Positions 53,362-61,568 of a stretch of 64,000 bases of DNA are shown piece by piece; position 1 is the first letter of the stretch; each line of letters starts with the position of its first letter. The notes beneath the pieces were generated by a model. That model made no database searches and was not told where the DNA came from. It saw only the letters and a list, made by a program, of their open reading frames with translations. This stretch comes from CAYQNU01 sp964419055. Its GTDB lineage: Bacteria; Bacteroidota; Bacteroidia; Flavobacteriales_D; Parvicellaceae. The stretch lies in the NCBI GenBank assembly GCA_964419055.1, contig CAYQNU010000004.1:124001-188000 (forward strand). Reading direction: 5' to 3'. Position numbers and translations under genes: made by a program.

Positions 53362-53717
53362 AATGTCATAAAAATGTCATGTAAAACACTAATTTATAAT
53401 TATTCTAAATAAAAATAAGAACCCCTAAATTTACAACTCGTTGAAAATAGGAAGTTAAGAGGTAATCAGCGCTAATAACGGGGATTTCGAAAAGAAAAAA
53501 AATGATCCAAAATTTATCAAAAAATGGAGAAATATGGCTCAAAAATGAAACGAGGACCTATTAATTAAAATTGTGAATTGAAAAGAATAAAAAAGAGTCA
53601 TAATGTGACTAATTTTTAACCTAAACTTTTTTTAGAAAATTTAAATTTTAAAAATTTTTGGAATGATATTAGAAGAAAAAATATGTACGTTTGTAATCAT
53701 TTTAATATTGGTAAACC
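53362..53717. other. AT-rich intergenic region between the act operon and the SPOR-like gene
   Basis: About 356 nt with no coding frame. It separates two divergent promoters: the act promoter on the left and, for the rightward gene, TACGTTTG at 53686-53693 (TAnnTTTG) with TTTG at 53657-53660. The 25-nt spacer of the latter is longer than ideal. I see no further hairpin or repeat. Confidence 0.6.
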
Positions 53718-54260
53718 ATGAAGTTTATATTAATAGGTAGTATTTCGGTTCTCTTTTCATTTTATTCCGTCAATTTTTGGGGCCAAACTGAAGAAGGAGA
53801 TTGGCGCGTGTTTCCAGGAAGTAATTCCACAACAAATGCTACTGAAACACCTACTATGAACAAAAAGGAATTAAATTTTTCTTCGAAAGAGGGCGTGGTA
53901 ACTGTTTCTCAAAGTAGTGAAATAGATTCGTTGTCTTCTAAAATGAAAGCTGAACCTTTTATTTATGGTTACACCATTCAAATTGAAGTGAGTCAACAAA
54001 AGAGTGTTATTCAAAGCGCCAAATATCGAATAATGAATATGGAACCCAATGCTCCATTTGATGAAATTTATGTTTCTCCAAACATTTATTTATATGTAGG
54101 AAGGTTCTATGATCGGCTAAGTGCCTACGAATTTAGAAATAAAATCATTGCTTATTATCCAAACTCGATTGTAATTGGACCAAAAAAAATGGATCTTCCA
54201 CCTATTATTAGAGAAGAAAGTATTATTATTGCACCCGAAAATAATTCTACAGGTAATTAA
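53718..54260 (+). CDS. SPOR-like secreted protein
   Basis: 180 residues. Signal peptide (ILIGSISVLFSFYSVNFWGQ), a Ser/Thr-rich low-complexity linker (residues 35-85), then a SPOR-like alpha/beta domain near 88-160: YGYTIQIEVSQQKSVIQSAK, IYVSPNIYLYVGRFYDRLSA, YYPNSIVIGPK. SPOR domains bind denuded glycan strands of peptidoglycan; in Bacteroidota many small secreted proteins carry this fold without proven binding. The family call rests on strand pattern, not on a strict motif. tRNA-Ala begins only 12 nt after the stop. Confidence 0.75.
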   Translation: MKFILIGSISVLFSFYSVNFWGQTEEGDWRVFPGSNSTTNATETPTMNKKELNFSSKEGVVTVSQSSEIDSLSSKMKAEPFIYGYTIQIEVSQQKSVIQSAKYRIMNMEPNAPFDEIYVSPNIYLYVGRFYDRLSAYEFRNKIIAYYPNSIVIGPKKMDLPPIIREESIIIAPENNSTGN

Positions 54261-54271
54261 TACCACAAAAA

Positions 54272-54346
<75 letters not shown>

Positions 54347-54383
54347 CTTTTTTATTCCAATTCAATTCTACTTTTATATAATT

Positions 54384-54520
54384 GAGGTCATCGGTTCGTT
54401 CCGATAGCTATACGGAACCGATATTCTCCACTTTTTATTCCAATTCAATTCCTATTTTTTATAATTGTGGTCATCGGTTCGTTCCGATAGTTATGCGGAA
54501 CCGATATTCTCCACTTTTTT
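54384..54520 (+). repeat. Two further partial copies of the tRNA-Ala 3' end, each with an inserted palindrome
   Basis: After the tRNA, the segment from its variable loop to the downstream TTCCAATTCAATTC and TTTTATATAATTG sequence is repeated at 54384-54466 and again, shorter, at 54467-54520. Both copies keep TCATCGGTTCG and CCGATATTCTCCACTTTTT. In place of the T-loop bases ACT they contain TTCCGATAGNTATNCGGAA, a palindrome found elsewhere in the window. The gap 54347-54610 holds nothing else except the terminator below. Confidence 0.85.
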
Positions 54521-54564
54521 TTATTTCAAATCATTTCTTACTTTTTTCAATAGTCCTAAAACAA

Positions 54565-54591
54565 AAAAGGCAACTCAATGAGTTGCCTTTT
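54565..54591. terminator. Bidirectional terminator between tRNA-Ala repeats and the T9SS cargo gene
   Basis: AAAAGGCAACT / AGTTGCCTTTT stem with a 5-nt loop (54565-54575 and 54581-54591). It is 20 nt past the stop of the leftward gene and has A and T tracts suitable for both strands. Confidence 0.85.
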
Positions 54592-54610
54592 AACAAAATT
54601 AAGAATGAGT

Positions 54611-55489
54611 TTATTTAACAAATACTTTCTTAGTAACGGTTCCTTTATCAGAAATCACTTTTACTAAATAAATACCTGGTGCTAATTCATCTGTAGAAAC
54701 TAATTCCATCGTATTATTTAGTACAGTTTGTATCATTCTTTGACCTGTAACTGAATACACTTCGAAAGAAGCTCCAACTAAATCTTCTGTTTGAATAACC
54801 AATTGGTTATTAGAGACAAAAACTGTTGCTTCAATTTCAGCAGGGTCCTCTAAAATTCCTACAGGCATACTCACACTAATAGCATCTACTGTTAATGTAC
54901 TATTAATACCACTTGGAGGGAATGCATTATCTTGAGTTACAGCTCTTGCACTAGAAAAGAAAGTAATTGAAATAGAATCTGGCATAGTTGCCGAAACATA
55001 ATCAATATTGATGGTAACATCAACCCAAGTAGCACTATTAGCTGTAATAAGTGCAGTTCCGCTTCCAATTACCTCTGCATCTTCTAACATGGTGTCCCAT
55101 TTAGTTAGTTCAACAAAAGCACCACCATTGTCTCCATTTACACCAGCGTATTTGTATTTGAAACTCACAGAACTTGGTTTTCCTACAATAGATTGATCTT
55201 GAATCATAATACCGGGAATAGTATCAATGGGGACACCCAATGTACCACAAATTGCGCAATAACGAGTTGCCATTGAAGCTGAATACAATCCTTCGGCTGG
55301 ATCAGTGGTAACTTTTGTAACGGGTGGAGTAATCAAAATTTGACCAGCAAATTGATTTACGGTTTGCCAACCATCTGGATCTTCATAACCTGAACCAGCC
55401 GTCCAAGATTCTAAACCAAGATTGGTAGGTTGTGCAAAAGAAGCTGCGCTTACAGCAACAGCAACCAGTGAAATGTAGAGTTTTTTCAT
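54611..55489 (-). CDS. T9SS type A sorting-domain protein, secreted
   Basis: 292 residues. Signal peptide SLVAVAVSAASFAQP. The body (about 20-215) is a beta-sandwich with a family-typical opening NLGLESWTAGSGYEDPDGW and strands such as SVSFKYKYAGVNGDNGGAF and PDSISITFFSSARA, suggesting a carbohydrate-binding-like fold. The C-terminal ~75 residues are the type A T9SS domain: ASFEVYSVTGQRMIQTVL, LAPGIYLVKVISDKGTVTKK and a final VFVK. Exported through T9SS and probably anchored to the surface or released. Ligand unknown. It has its own -7-like TAGTTTTG 24 nt upstream (minus strand). Confidence 0.85.
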   Translation of the reverse strand: MKKLYISLVAVAVSAASFAQPTNLGLESWTAGSGYEDPDGWQTVNQFAGQILITPPVTKVTTDPAEGLYSASMATRYCAICGTLGVPIDTIPGIMIQDQSIVGKPSSVSFKYKYAGVNGDNGGAFVELTKWDTMLEDAEVIGSGTALITANSATWVDVTINIDYVSATMPDSISITFFSSARAVTQDNAFPPSGINSTLTVDAISVSMPVGILEDPAEIEATVFVSNNQLVIQTEDLVGASFEVYSVTGQRMIQTVLNNTMELVSTDELAPGIYLVKVISDKGTVTKKVFVK

Positions 55490-55565
55490 AGATTTAATTT
55501 TTAATTAATATACAAAACTACAAAAAAACAATACTAAATAAAAAAAATAGTATCAACGGTAGGAT

Positions 55566-56927
55566 TTATTTGCGAAGTACTTTTTTGGCTAAATCACTAA
55601 AATTCAACCCATCAAAATTACCAGAACTCATTAATAGCAAGTTTGAATGATCCCAATTTTGGTTCAACAGATAGGATACCATTTCCTGACTATTAGTATA
55701 AACGGTTACATTATCTGAACCAAATGCTTCTTTTACTTCTTGAGGAGAAATAGGCGCCAACTTTTTATGTTCTAGGGTATGCAAACTATAGTAAACTAAG
55801 GCTTCATCAGCGGTTTGCATAGCTCCGTTATATTGTTGAAGAAACTCTTTCGTTAAGCTACTAAACGTATGTAATTCCATACAAGCAATGAGCTTTCTAT
55901 CTGGATATTGATTTTTAAGTGCTGCGGTTGTAGCTTTTAATTTAGAAGGTGAATGCGCAAAATCTTTATAGACTACTGTTAGATCATTTTTATCAACCAA
56001 TTCTAATCGTTTAGAAGCTCCTTTAAATGTGGTCATTGCTTGGTAAAAATCGGTTGAAGCAACACCCAACTGATTGCAAACCAATTGTGCTCCCATCATA
56101 TTTTGAAGATTATGTTCACCAAATACCAGTAGATCATAATTCTGATCATCCACTGTTAGGGTAGTAATCCCATTAGAAATGGAATATTTAGGAGTTGAAT
56201 AAGGTATTTTATTAATTTTAGAATTTGATGATTCTGCCACTTTTTTTACTTCTTCATCGCCTTCAAAATAAATGAGTGAGCCATTGGATTCAATCATATC
56301 TGCAAAAATTCGAAATTGCTCTACATAATTGTCAAATGTTGGAAAAACATTGATGTGATCCCAAGCAATACCACTAAGAAGGGCAATATTGGGTCGGTAT
56401 AAATGAAATTTTGGACGTCTATCAATCGGTGATGACAAATATTCATCACCCTCTAAAATAGCTATAGTTGCATTGTTGCTCAGCCCTACCATACATTCAA
56501 AACCTTCCAATTGAGCGCCTACCATATAATCGTATTTAATACCATTTACACTCAAGGCATGGAGAATCATTGAAGTGATAGAGGTTTTGCCATGACTTCC
56601 ACCAATAACCACACGTGTTTTATTTTTGGTTTGCTCATAAATGTATTCCGGATAAGAATAAATTTTTAACCCAAGTGCTTGTGCTTTAATCAGTTCTGGG
56701 TTATCAATACGAGCATGCATACCTAAAATGACCTCATCAATGCTTTCATCAATTAAATCGGCATTCCAACCAATCGAGGCGGGTAATAATCCATATTTTG
56801 CTAAACGAGAGCTGGAGGGTTCAAAAATTTCATCATCCGACCCTGTCACTTGATATCCTTTGAGATGCAGGGCAATGGCTAAATTGTGCATAGCGCTTCC
56901 ACCAATAGCAATAAAATGAGCTTTCAT
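55566..56927 (-). CDS. mpl: Mur ligase family protein, Mpl-like (UDP-MurNAc tripeptide ligase)
   Basis: 453 residues. Mpl joins recycled L-Ala-gamma-D-Glu-mDAP tripeptide to UDP-MurNAc, bypassing three Mur ligases in peptidoglycan recycling. Seen: the N-terminal Rossmann FIAIGGSAMHNLAIALHLKG, SDDEIFEPSSSRL, the ATP-binding P loop VIGGSHGKTSITSMIL, EGDEYLSSPIDRRPKF, LSGIAWDHINVFP and a C-terminal VYKDFAHSPSKL with the H-S-P motif. Length fits. The choice of Mpl over MurC rests on the early MHNLA and DEYLSSP patterns. A TACTTTTG -7 box at 56957-56950 precedes it without a clear -33. Confidence 0.82.
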   Translation of the reverse strand: MKAHFIAIGGSAMHNLAIALHLKGYQVTGSDDEIFEPSSSRLAKYGLLPASIGWNADLIDESIDEVILGMHARIDNPELIKAQALGLKIYSYPEYIYEQTKNKTRVVIGGSHGKTSITSMILHALSVNGIKYDYMVGAQLEGFECMVGLSNNATIAILEGDEYLSSPIDRRPKFHLYRPNIALLSGIAWDHINVFPTFDNYVEQFRIFADMIESNGSLIYFEGDEEVKKVAESSNSKINKIPYSTPKYSISNGITTLTVDDQNYDLLVFGEHNLQNMMGAQLVCNQLGVASTDFYQAMTTFKGASKRLELVDKNDLTVVYKDFAHSPSKLKATTAALKNQYPDRKLIACMELHTFSSLTKEFLQQYNGAMQTADEALVYYSLHTLEHKKLAPISPQEVKEAFGSDNVTVYTNSQEMVSYLLNQNWDHSNLLLMSSGNFDGLNFSDLAKKVLRK

Positions 56928-57026
56928 AAATTGAATAGAATTAATTACCCAAAAGTAATCTCAAATCCTCCACTAAAATTGATTGGAATGAGGAGTTATA
57001 AACACTCTTAATTGAAATAGCTATTT

Positions 57027-57566
57027 CTAAAGTATGTGTGACAAAATGTAATCTGCTCTTTCTTCAATGGATGCGTGAGGCACTTCTATGATTTCAAAAT
57101 TAAAGGTAACATAGGCTTTGTGAAGCTCCTCTCCAATTTTTTTTGCATCTTCAATGGTTTCTCTTCTTTCGTTGTCTGTAGTGTAAATATCATCCCAAGT
57201 AGGGAGATAAAAAACAACGGCTGAATAATTCATTTGATTGATTTCATTAAAATAATAATCGGGTATTTCTTGATTAGCAAAATTCATATAGCCTACTAAA
57301 TCACAAGCTCCTCTATCTAAAAAATGAAGTTCGGATGTTTCCAAAATGTTCATTTGGTTTTTCATGCGATGCAAAACTATATCGCTGTATTCTTTCATTT
57401 TGTTCCAAGGAAAGATATCAATTCCAGCATCTAAATGTTCTTTTATGACTTGGCGAGCAAATTCTTCATGGCATTTAAATCCACGATTTTTCAATTCATT
57501 CAACACGCTCGACTTACCTGTACCTGGCCCGCCTGTAATGATATAGATTTTGCTATCAGTTTTCAC
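57027..57566 (-). CDS. AAA_28-family P-loop NTPase
   Basis: 179 residues. Walker A GGPGTGKSS at residue ~9, then FLDRGACDLVGYM as the Walker B region and VFYLPTWDDIYTTDNERRE near the end, the usual AAA_28 pattern (relatives include the kinase part of NadR). Substrate unknown. The frame extends to a TTG at 57602, but TATATTTG on the minus strand at 57578-57571 and TTTG at 57603-57600 form a good promoter across that stretch. The GTG at 57566, 4 nt past the -7 box, is the first start after it, so the message is probably leaderless or nearly so. Confidence 0.78.
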   Translation of the reverse strand: MKTDSKIYIITGGPGTGKSSVLNELKNRGFKCHEEFARQVIKEHLDAGIDIFPWNKMKEYSDIVLHRMKNQMNILETSELHFLDRGACDLVGYMNFANQEIPDYYFNEINQMNYSAVVFYLPTWDDIYTTDNERRETIEDAKKIGEELHKAYVTFNFEIIEVPHASIEERADYILSHIL

Positions 57567-57570
57567 GATG

Positions 57571-57603
57571 CAAATATAAGATGTAGTACATGAGTTTAAC
57601 AAA
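57571..57603 (-). promoter_or_regulatory. Promoter of the AAA_28 gene, placed at its start codon
   Basis: Minus strand TTTG (57603-57600), a 21-nt spacer, TATATTTG (57578-57571), then GTG at 57566. It rules out translation from the upstream TTG. Confidence 0.75.
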
Positions 57604-57659
57604 TTTATTTTTGAACGGCATCTTATGCAGAGCTCAAAATAAGAAGTGAACCAAATTGA

Positions 57660-57700
57660 CTGCCAAAGTTCACGACTTGGCAGAAAAGTAACGGAAACAA
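57660..57700. repeat. Hairpin with AAAAGTAAC flank, like the 39.9-kb repeat
   Basis: CTGCCAA (57660-57666) and TTGGCAG (57677-57683) form an inverted repeat. It is followed by AAAAGTAACGGAAAC, matching the flank of the 39.88-kb hairpin (ACAAAAGTAAC). The rest of the 270-nt gap is AT-rich; a TATTTTTG at 57761-57768 could be the -7 box of the next gene, without a -33. Confidence 0.5.
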
Positions 57701-57872
57701 AAAACCATTGTCAACAATATAGTTCACCCTATTAAATTCAATAAAAAATACTTATAATACTATTTTTGAGGTATTTAAACAATATTCTAACATTAAAAAA
57801 ATATGAATACTCAATTTTTGGTTCACATTTTGACAAGTGCCAGCAACAACAAGAAAACGAAAATATAGGATT

Positions 57873-58289
57873 ATGGAAATATTAAAAAATTTGATTTATG
57901 CAGGAGTAGGTTTAGCTTCTGTAACAACAGACAAAGTTAAAGACACTATAAATGATTTAGTAGAAAAGGGGAAAATTTCAGATACAGAGGGAAAAAGAAT
58001 CATTGATGAATTTTTCAAAACAACTGAAAACACGAAAGAAGAGTTTGAAAATAAATTGAAAACCGTTCAAGATAAAATCACTTCTACTTTTGAAAGCAAA
58101 AGCAAAAAGAAAGAAACCAGCGAAGTAATGAGTTTGCGTAAAAAAATTCAAGAGTTGGAAGCAAAATTAGCCTCACAAACTACTGAAGAAAAACCTGCAA
58201 AAAAAGTTGCTGAAAAAACAGCTAAGCCAGTTGTAAAAACCACGGCACCTACTAAAAAAACTACTACTAAAAAAACCACTGCAAAGTAA
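57873..58289 (+). CDS. Phasin-like protein 1 with histone-H1-like lysine tail
   Basis: 138 residues from the ATG at 57873, preceded by AGGA; the GTG at 57837 is less likely. The N-terminal ~70 residues are helical and match the next gene (NLIYAGVGLA, VEKGKISDTEGKRIIDEFF). A coiled coil follows (MSLRKKIQELEAKLASQ), then a tail of Lys, Ala, Pro and Thr (KPAKKVAEKTAKP, TKKTTTKKTT) like the H1-type tails of bacterial DNA-binding proteins. Phasin/PhaF-like proteins coat polyhydroxyalkanoate granules and some bind DNA. No PHA synthase is in the window, so the role is open. Confidence 0.75.
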   Translation: MEILKNLIYAGVGLASVTTDKVKDTINDLVEKGKISDTEGKRIIDEFFKTTENTKEEFENKLKTVQDKITSTFESKSKKKETSEVMSLRKKIQELEAKLASQTTEEKPAKKVAEKTAKPVVKTTAPTKKTTTKKTTAK

Positions 58290-58349
58290 TTTGCGAAAAC
58301 ATAAAAGATCATTAAAAATAATAACTTACAATTAAAAAAACAAAACAAC

Positions 58350-58772
58350 ATGAACATTATCGAAACATTAGCTTACGCAGGATTAGGATTAGCTGCTGAG
58401 GCAAACGACAAAGCAAAAGCAAAATTTGACGAATTAGTAGAAGCTGGGAAAAAATTTGACAGCCAAGGAAAAAACTACGTTGGAGATTTCTTCAAAACGG
58501 TAGAATCTTCAAAAGAAGACTTCAAATCTGAATTCAACAAAAACAAAGAAAAATTAGAAGAGACTTTCCCAATGTTGAAAGACTTAGAATCTCGTTTTGA
58601 AAAAACAAAAGAAGATTTAACTGCGAAATTCAAAACTACAAAAGAAGATTTGACAAAAAAAGCTGAAGAAGCCAAAGAAAAATTTTCTGCTAAAGCTAAA
58701 GAAGCAACAGAAGAAGTTAAGAAAAAAGTAAACAGTATTACTAAAGATAAATCAGCTACTGCTGAGGCATAA
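58350..58772 (+). CDS. Phasin-like protein 2 (paralogue of the preceding gene)
   Basis: 140 residues. The N terminus aligns with the upstream gene product: TLAYAGLGLAAEANDKAKAK, LVEAGKKFDSQGKNYVGDFFKT. From about 75 on it is a continuous charged amphipathic helix with a loose 11-residue pattern (EKTKEDLTAKFKTTKEDL, EEAKEKFSAKAKEATEEVK), reminiscent of LEA or apolipoprotein helices. It lacks the lysine tail. The 60-nt gap suggests co-transcription. Together they look like a local duplication in which one copy gained a basic tail. Confidence 0.78.
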   Translation: MNIIETLAYAGLGLAAEANDKAKAKFDELVEAGKKFDSQGKNYVGDFFKTVESSKEDFKSEFNKNKEKLEETFPMLKDLESRFEKTKEDLTAKFKTTKEDLTKKAEEAKEKFSAKAKEATEEVKKKVNSITKDKSATAEA

Positions 58773-58910
58773 TTTTTCTTTGTTAGAAAAAGCCAAATAC
58801 TGCGTTACGCTCGTTTTTAATTGCAGTCATTTACTAAAGTAAACTCCTGACAATTTAAAACTTCACAAGCCTTGTCTTTGACATTTTCTTTTCAAAGAAT
58901 TAAAAAACAG

Positions 58911-58945
58911 AAAGCTCTGACAACTAGTTGTTAGGGCTTTTTTAT
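58911..58945. terminator. Hairpin between the phasin-like genes and DUF2306
   Basis: AAAGCTCTGACAAC pairs with GTTGTTAGGGCTTT with two mismatched or wobble positions, followed by T residues. It overlaps the stop codon of the leftward DUF2306 gene by about 3 nt. It probably serves the rightward genes, 140 nt upstream. Confidence 0.55.
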
Positions 58946-59559
58946 TTCCTTTTTTTAAGATTAATCCATTCAAAAATCAATAACTGAGGCAGCCACGAAG
59001 TCCAAGATGTTATTGTATAAAAAACCGTTGCATCCATTAACTGCCAATGATTATTTACAAACAATTCAACTCTTAAAATAGGAGCTGCCAATGTCAACAT
59101 AAATGATCGTGTCATGTATTTCTTATGATTATTAAAATCTTTGTTTTTAGCACAATATAATGCTTTGTATGTGAAATAAAACCACAAAATACCCAACGTA
59201 GCAAAACCTATTATTGAAATAAGACCACCTTTTGCAAAAAAGCTCATTAGAAAACCTCCAACAGCACCAAAAACAAGTACAGAAACCACATATATTCTTC
59301 CTAATAACTTGTGAAAACGAGGTGCTTTAAACTGAAAATCATAGATGAACAAAATGATACCGCTTAACAAAGCCATCACCCCTCCAAAAATATGCATATA
59401 AAAAGGTATTGCGTACCCTTTATTAAACAGTAATTCTTTACCTTTCAAAAAACCCTTCGTAAATGTGGGAGGAATGTAATTGATGAATATTAGAATAATA
59501 ATTGAAATGCCAATTAAGAAAAATAGGGCCAACAATAAGATTTTAAAGAAACGAATCAT
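58942..59559 (-). CDS. DUF2306 integral membrane protein
   Basis: 205 residues with about five to six membrane helices (ILLLALFFLIGISIIILIFI, FYMHIFGGVMALLSGIILF, VVSVLVFGAVGGFLMSFFA). Conserved points of DUF2306 are RFHKLLGRIYV and KKYMTRSFMLTLAAPILR. There is no assigned function; the His residues may bind heme or metal by analogy with related b561-like folds, which is inference. The YARHG lipoprotein gene ends 2 nt away on the same strand, so they are one unit. Confidence 0.85.
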   Translation of the reverse strand: MIRFFKILLLALFFLIGISIIILIFINYIPPTFTKGFLKGKELLFNKGYAIPFYMHIFGGVMALLSGIILFIYDFQFKAPRFHKLLGRIYVVSVLVFGAVGGFLMSFFAKGGLISIIGFATLGILWFYFTYKALYCAKNKDFNNHKKYMTRSFMLTLAAPILRVELFVNNHWQLMDATVFYTITSWTSWLPQLLIFEWINLKKRK

Positions 59560-59561
59560 AG

Positions 59562-61088
59562 TTATCCAGCTGCATAATATGTAGTGTAACTTGGTTTTGT
59601 AAACAACTCTTCATTATCTTTCATACTCATAATTACTTCTACAATTATGTTAATATTGTTTTTTTCAAGTTCAGTAAATAAATTGGATACATCACTTTTG
59701 TTACCAACATACCAAGATTTGCTACTAAAATAATCTTTTAATTCTTCATTATCAAAAAAGTTGTAACCGTGACGAGCCATAATTTCTGATATCATCATTT
59801 CTAAATCTTCAATTGAATAGTGAGCAAAACTAACGTAATTTGTTTCTTCATTCATCCCCTCAGGAATTTCAGATTCTTCTGTATATCTTCCAAGGCAAGA
59901 TTCAAGCATTTTTTTAGTAATCGTAATCATAGAGACAAACCCAAATGCACCTTTTGGAGTAACGTCTTTAACAACCCCTTTTTCATCGATATTAAAATAT
60001 GTATAAATAGGCATTTCGTCATAAATATCATATTCACTTGAATACTTGTGCACCATAACTTCTAATAAATTATTCTTAACAAACCTATGAGTTCTTTTTA
60101 CTGAACAAACAGTATAATTGTCATATTCAGACACATTAAATATTGATTGGTATTCAATAATATCATTATTTGCATTCATTGTTACAATTTTACCTTCTTC
60201 ATTGCTAAAGTCACGTCCACTTGATCCTTCATAAAAAAACGAAACTATAAATGTATACAACCCATTTTTTGATTCTGTTGCTTCTATTTTGCCATTAATT
60301 GTGTTCAAACCCCATTCCCCATTAGAATATATTTCAGTAAATATTTGTTTATCTGTATAAAATCTGTAAATATAATTAGGCGTAAAATAACACATCGAAT
60401 AATAATCTTCATCGTTTGAGTCACCACTCTCTAAATTAAAATTAGCTCTTTCAATTTCACTGCCTTGAATGTAATAATAAACACCTTTTTCAAATGCATT
60501 AAATGAACTTCTGTTTACAGCTAAGCATTTAGAAAATTCTGAAATAGAAGATTCGCTAATTGTAAAGTCAGCATTCAATGTTTGAAATGTGTTTCCTTTT
60601 TTGAGTAAAGCAAGACAATCTCCACTATTATTTTTAATAGGGATAACTAAATCATACTCACAGTTTGTAAACTTTCCACTTTTAAGGTCACAAACTCCAT
60701 ATTTACCATTAATACTTTCAATCTCTACTAAGTTAGACCCTAAAACGCCAACGTTTCCAATCTTTTTGTATTCTTTAGCTAAAATTTCTTTTCCTGTGAA
60801 ATCTACTAAACCTAATTTTACTTTTTTAGGATTATAATCATTTGTTTCGGCATTGATCGTCATTTCCAAACTCTTATCACTAACTATAAAATAGGCAATT
60901 GTATCAGCATGAATTCCAAAAGGAACATATTTATATTTCTCTTTAATAGCAAAATAATAATTTTGAAATTCATCGATTTTATAGTCACTTTTTGCTACAA
61001 GTACGTCCTTATTGGCAATCTCCTCATCACTGCCACAAGAAACAATCAAAGAGGTAAGTAGTAGGAATACAAAAGCTATATTTTTCAT
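59562..61088 (-). CDS. Lipoprotein with C-terminal YARHG domain
   Basis: 508 residues from the ATG at 61088; the open frame begins 15 codons earlier but this start gives a proper lipobox (FLLLTSLIVSC). The main body (about 40-400) is repetitive beta sequence like KYGVCDLKSGKFTN and GEWGLNTINGK, perhaps diverged WG-type repeats. The C terminus has the YARHG pattern: IEDLEMMISEIMARHGYNFF and LKDYFSSKSWYVGN. YARHG domains occur in extracellular or membrane-anchored proteins of unknown role. Base composition is more AT-rich than the housekeeping genes, which suggests an accessory locus. Confidence 0.78.
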   Translation of the reverse strand: MKNIAFVFLLLTSLIVSCGSDEEIANKDVLVAKSDYKIDEFQNYYFAIKEKYKYVPFGIHADTIAYFIVSDKSLEMTINAETNDYNPKKVKLGLVDFTGKEILAKEYKKIGNVGVLGSNLVEIESINGKYGVCDLKSGKFTNCEYDLVIPIKNNSGDCLALLKKGNTFQTLNADFTISESSISEFSKCLAVNRSSFNAFEKGVYYYIQGSEIERANFNLESGDSNDEDYYSMCYFTPNYIYRFYTDKQIFTEIYSNGEWGLNTINGKIEATESKNGLYTFIVSFFYEGSSGRDFSNEEGKIVTMNANNDIIEYQSIFNVSEYDNYTVCSVKRTHRFVKNNLLEVMVHKYSSEYDIYDEMPIYTYFNIDEKGVVKDVTPKGAFGFVSMITITKKMLESCLGRYTEESEIPEGMNEETNYVSFAHYSIEDLEMMISEIMARHGYNFFDNEELKDYFSSKSWYVGNKSDVSNLFTELEKNNINIIVEVIMSMKDNEELFTKPSYTTYYAAG

Positions 61089-61239
61089 ATTGAAGAAATT
61101 TAGTTGGTAAAAATAGTGAAATTTATAAGACACCAGATTTTGAAGTTTGTATCTGGATGGATTGATGCTAAAATTTTTGAATTATTTGAACTAAATAACT
61201 TCTATAAGTTATTCAGTTGGGAGGTTAAACAGTTATTCA

Positions 61240-61420
61240 GTTTTTCGGTTGTTTAATACTAAAACCTTCTAAATAAATAAACTTTCATTCCCCGTCCTTC
61301 TCGATACATTAAAGTTGCTAGGCTATACAGTTGGTAAGTTTTTCGGTTGGTTAATGCTAAAACCTTCTAAATAAATAAACTAATATCTAAACAACCTTCC
61401 TTTACCCGTCCTTCTCGATA
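61240..61420. repeat. Two direct copies of a CGGTT...AACCTTCTAAATAAATAAACT repeat
   Basis: The 480-nt gap 61089-61568 has no gene. Copy A (61240-61306) and copy B (61338-61420) share GTTTTTCGGTTG, then TTAAT(A/G)CTAAAACC, TTCTAAATAAATAAACT and CCCGTCCTTCTCGATA; copy B has ~15 extra nt before the last block. Shorter GTTATTCAGTT fragments repeat at 61207 and 61231, and AACCTAATAACCG follows at 61540. It looks like a tandem-decayed intergenic repeat. Confidence 0.75.
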
Positions 61421-61568
61421 AAAATTCTTGATTTTGTAATTCCTTTTCTTCCGAAAAGCAAACAAAATACTAAGAATTCACTCGAAGTGACTACTTACCT
61501 AATAACTAAAGAACTAAAGAGCTTTCCAACCTAACAACTGATTAACCTAATAACCGTCCTACTTTCTC

